Of a stretch of DNA of 64,000 bases, positions 1-8,109 are shown one piece after another. The notes below the pieces were generated by a model that did no database searches, was not told where the DNA came from, and was given only the letters and a program-made list of their open reading frames with translations. Within the stretch, counting starts at the first letter, position 1; each line of letters starts with the position of its first letter. The stretch covers positions 1 through 64,000 of the forward strand of contig MEOA01000003.1 in the NCBI GenBank assembly GCA_001768515.1, in the 5' to 3' direction. This stretch comes from Bacteroidetes bacterium GWE2_42_24 (lineage in GTDB: Bacteria; Bacteroidota; Bacteroidia; Bacteroidales; TTA-H9). The position numbers and the translations under genes are program-made.

Positions 1-155
1 TAAATTTCTTTCTCTTCAGGCTTACTAAACTGTATGCTTAATATTACTCGCCCCCAGGTTTTGGTTGTGATCCGGGGTGTGCGCATGCCCGGTAGCTTAA
101 ATCTCAGCTCTACGCGGATTTGTTTTTCCTGTTGTGGGGCTTCTCTCTTTTTCAT
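1..155 (-). CDS. Hypothetical protein, N-terminal fragment cut by the window edge
   Basis: A minus-strand frame opens at an ATG at 153-155 and stays open for 51 codons to the first base of the window. The visible product starts MKKREAPQQEKQ and is strongly basic and charged, with no signal peptide or membrane segment. I do not recognise a family. It faces away from the repeat element that follows. A chance open frame of this length is possible. Confidence 0.4.
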   Translation of the reverse strand, partial: MKKREAPQQEKQIRVELRFKLPGMRTPRITTKTWGRVILSIQFSKPEEKEI

Positions 156-516
156 TATTGAAGAACTTGCCTGAGATTATCTTGCTGAGCGTGCAGCTTT
201 CTACATTGAAATTTGCACTTAATAATAGCACACGGATAAAAATCCAAATCGCTGACATCTATAATACCCAGGCCAAAACTAAAATCCAGACGAAACGGAC
301 ATTACAGTCATAAGTATACCAGCTTTCTCATTTTTTCCGGACAGTAGTCGGACGTGAATCATTAAGCAACCAAATTTTTCATTTGAAACAGGTTGATAAT
401 CAAGTAAAAGGTATACCACGGATAGACTATAGCCTTTTTTACTTGTCTTTTTGCCGGGTTTACAGTAAGTTAAGAGTGTATTTTGAGAGGCGGTGACTTG
501 GACATTGACCTTGACT
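156..516. other. Gene-free stretch
   Basis: No convincing reading frame on either strand. The sequence is AT-rich and leads into the inverted repeat that begins at 517. It presumably holds the promoter of the truncated minus-strand gene at 1-155, but I could not pick out a clear TAnnTTTG element. Confidence 0.4.
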
Positions 517-542
517 ATGACTCCCGATAGCGATCAGCGATT
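517..542. repeat. Left imperfect terminal inverted repeat of copy 1
   Basis: This 26-base segment (core CTCCCGAT, then ATCA, ending CGATT) pairs with the reverse complement of 1598-1623 with about four mismatches. The mismatches lie between perfectly matched blocks. Confidence 0.55.
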
Positions 543-643
543 TTTTAACAGGTAATCGTTTTAGTAAGTTTCCTTGAATCTAAAGTCTGGTTAAAAACTA
601 CGGAGCCGGGGTGATGCTGGAGGTCATGCCTTCCTGGGTTAGT

Positions 644-675
644 TTGTAGAGACAAGGCATGCCTTGTCTCTACAA
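644..675. repeat. Perfect 32-bp palindrome
   Basis: The half-site TTGTAGAGACAAGGCA is followed immediately by its exact reverse complement. The equivalent site in copy 2 (41653-41684) differs by one central base. A perfect 16-bp stem without a loop could form a cruciform, act as a recombination site, or be a REP-like unit. Confidence 0.9.
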
Positions 676-794
676 TAATTATATCGTCCCCGACTCCTAA
701 ATCCCAATCAATATCAGAGAATATCGAAAAAGCCGGATGTAGCGTATTCCAGCTTTTGCATGGCTATTAAAATGTGTCATTTTTTAAGATGAAC

Positions 795-838
795 CGTAGA
801 TCAAGCGTAGATCAAGCGTAGATGAAGCGTATCTCAAG
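795..838. repeat. Four tandem 11-bp units (CGTAGATCAAG type)
   Basis: Units at 795-805, 806-816, 817-827 and 828-838 read CGTAGATCAAG, CGTAGATCAAG, CGTAGATGAAG and CGTATCTCAAG. The array begins within ACCGTA and ends in TACGGT, a 6-bp inverted pair that brackets it. The same four-unit layout occurs at 41805-41848. Confidence 0.9.
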
Positions 839-1098
839 CGTACGGTTAAGGTTGATCTTTGCTTGATTTTTGGCTGAAATGCGGCATACGTTCTTTTGAT
901 ACTCCATCATGTTATGCCATTATCATACCAAACCCGTAAAAAATTCAGGGATGGATAAAAAAAATTGAATCGATAAATTGTTACTTATCGGCCAATATAA
1001 GCCTCTGTTTGAATACCTGGGCGATTAAATTGAGTTGTGCTATTATCGCTTTGGAAAAGTTTTCGTCCGCGGAGCCTATTCCACAGGCGATTGGCCGA

Positions 1099-1131
1099 CC
1101 GGACTGAGGACACAACGTGAATAGAGTCCGG
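1099..1131. other. Hairpin conserved between repeat copies
   Basis: CCGGACT at 1099-1105 pairs with AGTCCGG at 1125-1131. Both arms are identical in copy 2 (42111-42143) although the loop bases have changed, which suggests the pairing may matter. Confidence 0.5.
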
Positions 1132-1597
1132 GGCATCCGGATCGCCTGAACATCGTGGCTTTTCTCTTTTTTTGGGGGCATTACCCGTTGTGAGGAAGTT
1201 TTAATGCTGGGAGTACCAATGACAATCAGGTCTCCTGAGGTGTCGTTAGAGCCAGTAATGAAATCCTTATCCTTTAAACCTTGAATTGATAGTTCTGCTT
1301 GGTTTGCTGATACTAATAATAATGCTGGCACCAGAAATACACATAAGCAACACTAAAACAAGCGAAATCAACAAAATAATGCGACAAATTGCTTTGCTAA
1401 TCAGATTTCATGAACAACAAGGGTTAATCCGGCAGGATTAGGGCAGTCATCTATTGTATTAAGCAAAAGGGATGAAATAAACAACAACGAGGATACGCTG
1501 CAAACATAAATAATTGTATTAGTGCGGTTTAAAGCATTCACCTATAAAACAAATACAATTACTACAGGTGGTGTTATAAACTGCGCAGGGCATAGAA

Positions 1598-1623
1598 AAT
1601 CGGTGATAGCGATCGGGAGGCAT
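1598..1623. repeat. Right imperfect terminal inverted repeat of copy 1
   Basis: Reverse complement partner of 517-542. Just outside each repeat lies a similar direct sequence (CATTGACCTTGACTA at 503-517 and CATGACTTTGACTA at 1626-1639), which may be a degraded target duplication. Confidence 0.5.
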
Positions 1624-1709
1624 TGGCATGACTTTGACTAACTAATGAATTCTATGAATCATGAGGCAGCTAAAGAAATCTTTACATCGGATTCCTCTCA
1701 AATAGTTCC

Positions 1710-2666
1710 TTAGATTCCGAATTTGTAGGCCAGACCAATACCGAAGGTCTCCTTGAACTGGGTGCCCGGCCCTTCGCTTATTTTTACCCGCTCGTTGTTG
1801 ATTACATCATATCGCGGCACCATAATGTTGTGATCATATACCATCTGGAATCGCAGCGAGGAAGTCAAGAATTTGTTGATGTTGAAAATGATGGCGGTCT
1901 CCCAGTTGATGTCAATATTCCATCGGTTTGGTTTGTTTTCATCAAAGTAATTATTGTAGAGTTCCAATTTTGTGTCCAGGCTCACATTCTCAAAAACATC
2001 ACGGTTGAAGCGGGCTGTCACGTTGATGCCAAACTCCGCTTTCACTTTTTTTGAAGGAACGATAATTTGTCCGTTTGTATCAGTTTGTACAGGTGTAACA
2101 CCAAAGGCTCCGGCATCTGATAGCTCCTGATCCAAAACGAGCGTAAATTTGCCGGAGGCCGGGGAGAGGAACAGTGTGAAGTTATTATTGGGTTTAAATT
2201 GCATGCCAAGCGAGGTGGTAAGATAGCAGGGTGCCATAAATTTGGAAACCACAGTCGAGTCGTTGGGATATTTAAACCCCTCGGCAAACTGCGTTTTAAT
2301 ATTAAGCTGAGAAGTATAAAACCAATTTCCGATAGCCTGAAATCCGAAGGTGGATGTCAGGTCAATTTTATCCTCAGTCTTTCTGAGTTTATTGAGTTCT
2401 GTACGCATGATGCCGAAGGAGGCGTTAAGCAAGTGTTCACTTCGCATTTTGCCTTTTTGATAGGCAGCGGCATAACTGATATAGGCAGTCCCGGCAAGTG
2501 AGCTTTCGCCCCCTTCTGCCCAGGTGGTGACGCCTGTTTGATTGAAGTTTAGTGAGTTACTACCTTTAAAGAGCCAGTAGGTCGTGTCTGCGTCGGGTGT
2601 ATTTTCCTCGTTAGACATGGCCGACATACTCAGCAACATTATGAAGACGGTAGAAATGGTTTTCAT
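1710..2666 (-). CDS. DUF3078 family outer-membrane protein
   Basis: 318 residues from the ATG at 2664-2666, which places a signal peptide at the N-terminus; an upstream in-frame start would add 19 residues ahead of it. The body matches DUF3078 proteins of Bacteroidota: a TTWAEGGESSLAG segment, LRKTEDKID, and alternating aromatic strands ending in a C-terminal GLAYKFGI, as expected of an outer-membrane beta-barrel. The function of the family is unknown. A diverged paralogue lies at 19140-20048 with the same landmarks (NWAAGGDNSLAG, LRKTDDKID). It follows the unknown ORF at 2720-3160 on the same strand. Confidence 0.85.
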   Translation of the reverse strand: MKTISTVFIMLLSMSAMSNEENTPDADTTYWLFKGSNSLNFNQTGVTTWAEGGESSLAGTAYISYAAAYQKGKMRSEHLLNASFGIMRTELNKLRKTEDKIDLTSTFGFQAIGNWFYTSQLNIKTQFAEGFKYPNDSTVVSKFMAPCYLTTSLGMQFKPNNNFTLFLSPASGKFTLVLDQELSDAGAFGVTPVQTDTNGQIIVPSKKVKAEFGINVTARFNRDVFENVSLDTKLELYNNYFDENKPNRWNIDINWETAIIFNINKFLTSSLRFQMVYDHNIMVPRYDVINNERVKISEGPGTQFKETFGIGLAYKFGI

Positions 2667-2719
2667 GAATTCTGACAGGTGTAAATGATAGTATAGGATG
2701 AAACGTATTTCAGGAAAAA

Positions 2720-3160
2720 TCATTGTAAGGTTTTTTGACCGGTTGTTGAAAAATATCTGGTTCTATAAATTAGTGTTATGCATTTAATGTCTGGCTGTCG
2801 GGGAGCATTAATCGTTACAAAATGAACTAACTGGGCATGATTTTCATCCATCTTTTCAGCGACTTGAATTTCACTCGGGAAGGAATTACGATATAGTATA
2901 ATTTGAATGTGTTCCTGAAGGGGGGTTATGGCCGGAAACATACAGTGACAGGTAAAGTGGGTGACGTTTTCGTGTGAAGTAAAACAGATTTCCTTGCCGG
3001 AAAGGATGAATAAACTGATCGTATTATATGTTTCACTGAAGCCGGCGAAGTTGTCGGGGAAATGATAACCGACCGGAGGCATATCGCTCAGGAGAGTCTG
3101 TCTGGTTTTGTCAGAAATGTAATCGTATTCCTGAAATATCCATTTATGGTGAGTTGACAC
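2720..3160 (-). CDS. Hypothetical protein downstream of hydF
   Basis: 146 codons, starting about 20 bases after the hydF stop on the same strand, so probably the next gene of that operon. The product has no signal peptide or obvious transmembrane segment. It contains four cysteines (FTCHCMF near the middle) and many histidines and aromatics. I recognise no family. The tight spacing behind hydF and ahead of the DUF3078 gene supports a real gene, but it has no motif that proves coding. Confidence 0.5.
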   Translation of the reverse strand: MSTHHKWIFQEYDYISDKTRQTLLSDMPPVGYHFPDNFAGFSETYNTISLFILSGKEICFTSHENVTHFTCHCMFPAITPLQEHIQIILYRNSFPSEIQVAEKMDENHAQLVHFVTINAPRQPDIKCITLIYRTRYFSTTGQKTLQ

Positions 3161-3179
3161 CTTCCGGTATAGAAGCCGT

Positions 3180-4412
3180 TCAGAGGTAATCAGTCGGATC
3201 GGCTATTTCTTTGAGGAAGGGTGCTACGGCACGATTATAGATGCCCTGAATCCAGGCGATGGCCATCCCATAGTTGGTTACCGGAATACCGGCATCTACG
3301 GCAGGCTTCAGCCTCCCGATAATTTGACGACGTGTCAATACACAGCCACCGCATTGTATAACAAGTGCGTATTCAGTAATCGGGCGGGGCAGCCTGTCAA
3401 GTCCCGATACCACATCATACGAAAGTTTTTTACCTGAGAAGGTGCTAAGCCATCTGGGGATTTTCATTCGGCCGATATCATCGCAGGAGACATGGTGCGT
3501 GCATGATTCGAGGATCAGGATGCAGTCGTTATCGAGGAGTTTATCAATGTGGGGTGTCCCTTGAAGATAATTTGTGAAATCGCCTTTTTGTCGGGCAAGC
3601 AATATGCTAAAACTGGTGAGGGGGATATGCGGAGGAATCATGGCATCTGTCTTCAGGAAAATTTGACTGTCGGTGATGGCCAGTGCCGGTTTTGGGTTCA
3701 TTCGACGAATAAAAGAGTCGGTCTCTTTTTCTTTACAAACTACAGCAATGCCGTCATTGTCGAGTATGTCGCGGATCGCCTGTACCTGGGGAAGGATGAG
3801 CCTTCCTTCGGGCGCTTCGATATCGATAGGCGTAATGAGTAATACAGTATCGCCGTATTTGATCAGATCACCAACCATGGAGGTGCTGCGATAAGCTGTT
3901 TCGGGAATAGCGTGTTGAAGAGCCCTGATGAGCTCTTCAACACCTTCATGTCGAAGCGCACTGAAATCAATGATGCTGGTTTTTGGATTGCATGCAAGGA
4001 TCAGCTTCTGCGTTGCATCTGTCAGAACTTCAAGGTCATTTTTGTTGTGTATGATCAGGTACGGAACTGAATCGTTGTTGAAATGATCCAGAAGTTCAAT
4101 CTCTTTTCCCCCAAATTGGTTGTGGCTGATAACCAGGAGGGCCAGATCACATTGACTGATAACATCAAGCGTTCTGGAAACCCGCTTTATTCCAAGTTCT
4201 CCGGTATCGTCAGCGCCGGCAGTATCGATCAGAACAACTGGTCCAATTCCATGGATTTCAATAGTTTTTTTTACCGGGTCAGTAGTTGTGCCTGCCTGAT
4301 CGGATACAATTGCAATTTCCTGGCTTGCCAGTGCATTAATGATGGAGCTTTTCCCCTGATTACGACGACCAAAAATGCCGATGTGGGGCCGTGATTCTTT
4401 TCCTTTGATCAT
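3180..4412 (-). CDS. hydF: [FeFe]-hydrogenase maturation GTPase HydF
   Basis: 410 residues, the usual length. The N-terminal GTPase domain shows the P-loop GRRNQGKSS (15-23), the TTTDP switch (42-46), DTAG (63-66) and NKND (123-126). A dimerisation region follows. The C-terminal cluster domain carries CTH at 304-306 and CGGC at 354-357, matching the HydF 4Fe-4S pattern CxH-x(44-53)-HCxxC, except that the His before the last pair is Gln here. HydF is the scaffold on which HydE and HydG products assemble the 2Fe subcluster before transfer to HydA. It lies 31 bases after aspA; hydE, hydG and the hydrogenase itself are not in the window. Confidence 0.96.
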   Translation of the reverse strand: MIKGKESRPHIGIFGRRNQGKSSIINALASQEIAIVSDQAGTTTDPVKKTIEIHGIGPVVLIDTAGADDTGELGIKRVSRTLDVISQCDLALLVISHNQFGGKEIELLDHFNNDSVPYLIIHNKNDLEVLTDATQKLILACNPKTSIIDFSALRHEGVEELIRALQHAIPETAYRSTSMVGDLIKYGDTVLLITPIDIEAPEGRLILPQVQAIRDILDNDGIAVVCKEKETDSFIRRMNPKPALAITDSQIFLKTDAMIPPHIPLTSFSILLARQKGDFTNYLQGTPHIDKLLDNDCILILESCTHHVSCDDIGRMKIPRWLSTFSGKKLSYDVVSGLDRLPRPITEYALVIQCGGCVLTRRQIIGRLKPAVDAGIPVTNYGMAIAWIQGIYNRAVAPFLKEIADPTDYL

Positions 4413-4443
4413 GGATCAATATTGGTGACGAATAGTATTTTCG

Positions 4444-5907
4444 TTATTTGTTAAATAAATCAGAGAGGGTAAACCCGGCTCTGAGTAATTGATCGGGTTT
4501 TAAAAGTGTTTTTAATTCTTCGGGATCAAAGAATTGCAATTCTTCATTTGCACCGAAAACGTCGAGGTGATCCGTTTTCATTTTGCGAGCCATAATAGTG
4601 GCTTTATCATACCCTATATATGGGCTAAGGGCAGTTGTGACAGCCGGACTCATAAACAGTCGCTTCAACGCTGGTTCTGGATTTAAAGTCAATCCCTTCA
4701 GCAGGTTGTCGGTTATGGATTTATCAGCAGCAAGAAGCAATTTCTGACTTTCGAGGATGGCATGTCCGATGGAAGGGATGTAGGCGTTCAGATCGAGACA
4801 TCCCTGAGCAGATAACTGCGTAATAAGCTGGTCGTTGGCGTATACTTTATGGGCAGCCGATATCACAAATTCTGCGATTACCGGATTAACTTTTCCGGGC
4901 ATAATGGTACTACCAATCTGGCGGGCAGGGATGGAGATGTCGTTTGGGAAAGTAAAATCAGAAGCAAGCAATCGCAGGTCAGAAGCCATTTTTTCGAGGT
5001 TAACGGCGTGAGCTTTCAATATCGCGTGAACTTCGACGAGGGGGTCGAGATTCATGGTACTGTCGGCAAGATTTTCGGAACGAGTGGCGGGTAATCCGGT
5101 AATTTGCTGGAGTTGACGCGAAGCTTCCATGAGGAAGAAACGAGGGACACTGGTCGCTGTTCCAATGGCACCGCCACCGAGGTTGATTGTTTTAATTCGT
5201 TCAAAACATTTTGATATTCGCCACCAGTCGCGCGAGAGCGCTTCGCTATAGGCTCCGAAAAGTCTTCCATACGACGAAGGGACAGCCTCCTGCATTTGGG
5301 TATGCCCAATGCGCAACATGTTGCGGCTTTCAACCTCCAGTCGCTCGATTTCAGCTCTGAGTTTGTTGATGCTGTCTTCGGCATCGCGAAGGAGAGCCAT
5401 CATGGCCATCCGAAGAGCTGTGGGAACTACATCGTTTGTTGATTGGTAAAGGTTGGCATCTTCAATAGGGTGTAGTTGAGTGTAATCGCCCGGATTAAGC
5501 CCGATGATTTGTAAGGCCCGGTTAACGATAATTTCATTCACATTCATGTTGATACTTGTACCAGCTCCGCCTTGTGTAGCAGGGACAATGAACGAGCTGA
5601 AGTGTTTTCCTTCTGCCACTTCTGAAGCCGCTTTCTCAAGGGCTGTGAGCTTTTCCCTGTTCATGATACGGATAGGCACCTTTTTTGTGAACTTCTTCTT
5701 ATCAATGGCATCAAAGAACTTTCCGATTGTCTGGTAGCAGGCAAGTTTAACCCAACCCATGGCGCGATACCATTCCTCATGGAAGCGATCGCTGTATGGG
5801 AAATTTTCGGCAGCCCTCAGGCTTTGTAATCCAAAAAGGGCTTCTCCGGGGATTTGCCGGCTGCCAAGAAAATCATATTCGGTTCTTTGAAAATCGGGTT
5901 TGGACAT
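4444..5907 (-). CDS. aspA: Aspartate ammonia-lyase
   Basis: 487 residues of the fumarase/aspartase superfamily. Visible motifs are GTSINMN (116-122), STNDVVPTA (from about 156), HTQMQEAVP (about 202-210) and the family signature GSTIMPGKVNP (332-342). It converts L-aspartate to fumarate and ammonia in the cytoplasm. Its ATG overlaps the stop of the upstream peptidase (TAATG), so translation is probably coupled. hydF follows after 31 bases. aspA is often found beside hyd maturation genes in Bacteroidota, which points to a role in supplying ammonia for the dithiomethylamine bridge, although a role in fumarate respiration is equally possible. Confidence 0.9.
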   Translation of the reverse strand: MSKPDFQRTEYDFLGSRQIPGEALFGLQSLRAAENFPYSDRFHEEWYRAMGWVKLACYQTIGKFFDAIDKKKFTKKVPIRIMNREKLTALEKAASEVAEGKHFSSFIVPATQGGAGTSINMNVNEIIVNRALQIIGLNPGDYTQLHPIEDANLYQSTNDVVPTALRMAMMALLRDAEDSINKLRAEIERLEVESRNMLRIGHTQMQEAVPSSYGRLFGAYSEALSRDWWRISKCFERIKTINLGGGAIGTATSVPRFFLMEASRQLQQITGLPATRSENLADSTMNLDPLVEVHAILKAHAVNLEKMASDLRLLASDFTFPNDISIPARQIGSTIMPGKVNPVIAEFVISAAHKVYANDQLITQLSAQGCLDLNAYIPSIGHAILESQKLLLAADKSITDNLLKGLTLNPEPALKRLFMSPAVTTALSPYIGYDKATIMARKMKTDHLDVFGANEELQFFDPEELKTLLKPDQLLRAGFTLSDLFNK

Positions 5908-7118
5908 TATTTAATTCCCAACTTTTTAGCGAGGTGTTTTGGAATGGCATCTTTATGAACCAAGATGGCAACTGTATTCAGTTTGAAATAGCTTTCCGAC
6001 ATGTTGAGGTAACCACCAAAATCATTGCTTTCGGTTCCCCATGAATTTTTTGTGATATAATAGATTGTTCCGTTCTGATCTTTTACTACCCCCGTAAGGT
6101 GCATCAGATGATCGTCAGTCGTCGTTTGATTTTCAAAACTGGTATCACGTTCTGCCTGACCGATCTGTTTCTCAGGAACAGGTTTTTCGAAGCTGTAGAC
6201 AGATTTAAGACGCTCCTTCCCGGTCATTTTTTCCCATTTAGCCTTTTCTGTCCCGGTAAAGTCGGTTGTTTCTGCATCAGGGACGATGGCCATACCTTTA
6301 TTGTGGGAAAATCCCTTATTTCCCACATCTCCATCCCAGCAGACCGAAAAGCCTTTTTTAAAGGCATAATTAATCACCTCCATGAGATCATTGATAGGAA
6401 GATTGTAATATAGCTTCAAATCATAGTTGTCAGGAATTTCCAAAGCACAGGTTTCGTAAAAGGGATAAATGGAATAGGAAGTAAGCTCTACATAATCATC
6501 AGGGTTGAATCCCGATGCTTTAACAGCTTCCATGGGTGTCAGTTTACTACCGTTCCAGTCGAATGTCGTAGGAACTGTTCCGAGGTAAGCGTCTAAAATG
6601 GCCTCAAACGCAGGCCTCCAGGCAGTCGAAACCTTGTGGTTTGGGTTTTTAACAACAACATCCAAAAAAGCTTTTGACGCTTCATCAAGCTCTCCGTGTA
6701 TATGCTTATTTTCGCCGTAATTGAGTCCCGGGTAAGCTGTTTCGGTAAGAAATCCCCATTTTTTAATTGCGTTTATTCCATGATGAGCCTGACCTCCTGC
6801 GCTATAATTTGAGGTTCCATGCATTCTTACATAGTGTTGCCCTTTATCTGCATAGGTATTTCTCACAAAGTACATCTCGGACAGATTAATCTCTGTTCCG
6901 CCCATTCTGATGATTTCAGACTCAATAAAAGAAGTCACGGCAAAACTCCAGCATGTTCCACTATTATCCTGATGTTTAACAGGTGTTGCTCTTATTGTAC
7001 AAATAGTATCAAATATGAAACCCCTGTGGGTGGTGTCCTGTGCAAATACTGTAGAAGGCGATGTACTACATATCAACAAAATTAAGGTGAATAACCGGAC
7101 AAAGTGATTTGATCGCAT
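5907..7118 (-). CDS. Exported C1B cysteine peptidase (aminopeptidase C / bleomycin hydrolase type)
   Basis: 403 residues with an N-terminal signal peptide ending near A26. The papain-fold triad is visible: catalytic Cys56 in QDNSGTCWSFA (with oxyanion Gln50), His340 in DDHLMHLTG and Asn358 in KNSWG. The length and spacing fit the bleomycin hydrolase/PepC subfamily, but the signal peptide places it in the periplasm or outside rather than in the cytosol. It heads the apparent aspA-hydF operon with a one-base stop/start overlap. A TAAATTTG element on the minus strand lies about 55 bases upstream of the start. Confidence 0.88.
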   Translation of the reverse strand: MRSNHFVRLFTLILLICSTSPSTVFAQDTTHRGFIFDTICTIRATPVKHQDNSGTCWSFAVTSFIESEIIRMGGTEINLSEMYFVRNTYADKGQHYVRMHGTSNYSAGGQAHHGINAIKKWGFLTETAYPGLNYGENKHIHGELDEASKAFLDVVVKNPNHKVSTAWRPAFEAILDAYLGTVPTTFDWNGSKLTPMEAVKASGFNPDDYVELTSYSIYPFYETCALEIPDNYDLKLYYNLPINDLMEVINYAFKKGFSVCWDGDVGNKGFSHNKGMAIVPDAETTDFTGTEKAKWEKMTGKERLKSVYSFEKPVPEKQIGQAERDTSFENQTTTDDHLMHLTGVVKDQNGTIYYITKNSWGTESNDFGGYLNMSESYFKLNTVAILVHKDAIPKHLAKKLGIK

Positions 7119-8034
7119 GAAAGGGTGATTAAGGTTAAACTTGGGAAAAGGAAATTTGTCGGAGACAAGGCTACAAATTTATACTTTTATCAGCAAATTT
7201 CATTGACTTCCATATTAAAACCGAGTCGCGGAAGCCAATTAAATGTGGTTTACATTTAGGAACTACCCATGCTGCTGACTTGCCCAAGAGTAATTGAGGA
7301 CTTATCCGTTTTATACACGATTAACCAATAGAGGATTCTGCATGCTGAATCTTGGTTTTCTGTCGAAGAAATTACCTTGACGTAGTTTTACGACGGATTC
7401 ACTAAGAGTCGCATCTTGAAACAGAGGCCGCCGGGCAATGGAATTGAGTCAGCCATCTCCATATTGTTCATGATAGCTGCCTCCTGTTGAATGGTAATAT
7501 TTGAAATCTTTCTTTACTATTTAAGTAATTGTCTAGCAGGTGAATGGAAAAACACCTTGAACTAAAGGGAAGCGGATCATTTGAGGTAAAGCTTTTGCAT
7601 GCTGAGCGTTGGGAATTGATGAATAGGCATTTTTAAGCTCCATTAGTTAGCTTTCTAAAACTTCCGTCCGATCAGGCTTAATGAAGCGGAGGGAGCCTTT
7701 TGTTGCTGATGTCAGTGCTTAATTAGCCTCCTGTTCAAAATCGTTATTCCTTTTTATTTATGTAGCTTTAGTCAGGGTATTCAATTTGCTATGTTAATTA
7801 TGTCCTACTTTAGAAAAGTTTATTGAAAACCAATAAATTAATTATGAAGTAATCAGTAGGCGGGTACTAAAGTCATTTGGACTTGTACTTTTTACAAGAG
7901 AAAAATTTACTTTTCATGAACTTGTCTCGTCTAAGAAAGTGTTTACCTTTGTATGGTCAATTTGTAATTTTACCAAACTGACGCTTTCCCAGAGGCCTTT
8001 GATGATTCTGATATGATCTTTTATATTAAGCTTC
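7119..8034. other. Long gene-free stretch between divergent genes
   Basis: About 0.9 kb with no supported gene. The first 100 bases should hold the minus-strand promoter of the peptidase operon and the end leads into the promoter of the secreted propeller protein. No similarity to the two dispersed repeats and no transposase remnant was recognised. Confidence 0.4.
7174..7181 (-). promoter_or_regulatory. Candidate -7 element for the peptidase-aspA-hydF operon
   Basis: Reads TAAATTTG on the minus strand, a perfect match to the Bacteroidota -7 consensus TAnnTTTG, about 55 bases ahead of the start codon. No good TTTG element was found at the expected upstream spacing. Confidence 0.35.
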
Positions 8035-8064
8035 TTTGTAGTTAACAAAATAGCTGTAACTTTC
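8035..8064 (+). promoter_or_regulatory. Candidate promoter of the T9SS propeller protein gene
   Basis: TTTG at 8035-8038, an 18-base spacer, then TAACTTTC at 8057-8064, one base from the TAnnTTTG consensus. It predicts a start of transcription about 40 bases before the ATG at 8110. Confidence 0.4.
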
Positions 8065-8109
8065 GCCACTAATTTTGAGACGATATCTTTACTAACAAAT
8101 TTATCCGAT

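Larger units (their letters stand above)
517..1623. repeat. Dispersed ~1 kb non-coding repeat, copy 1, bracketed by imperfect inverted repeats
   Basis: About 541-1560 aligns collinearly and in the same orientation with about 41551-42565. Some blocks of 40-80 bases are nearly identical, others have drifted, and there are few indels. Shared landmarks in order are a 32-bp palindrome, an array of 11-bp units starting CGTAG, a run around TTACTTATC, a hairpin with stem CCGGACT/AGTCCGG, and a block containing ACACTAAAACA. Copy 1 alone is bracketed by 26-bp imperfect inverted repeats (517-542 and 1598-1623, about 22 of 26 positions paired). No transposase is inside. It could be a non-autonomous mobile element or a pair of structured RNA loci. 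Confidence 0.8.

Noticed and set aside
981-1331. A 116-codon minus-strand frame in repeat copy 1
   Set aside because: The equivalent frame in copy 2 carries an in-frame stop, and differences between copies change amino acids rather than third positions, so it does not look selected for coding.
1286-1441. A plus-strand frame shared by both repeat copies (counterpart 42286-42474) with a hydrophobic leader
   Set aside because: Its only start would be TTG, and codon-by-codon comparison shows mostly first- and second-position changes. Conserved DNA explains the similarity better than a peptide.
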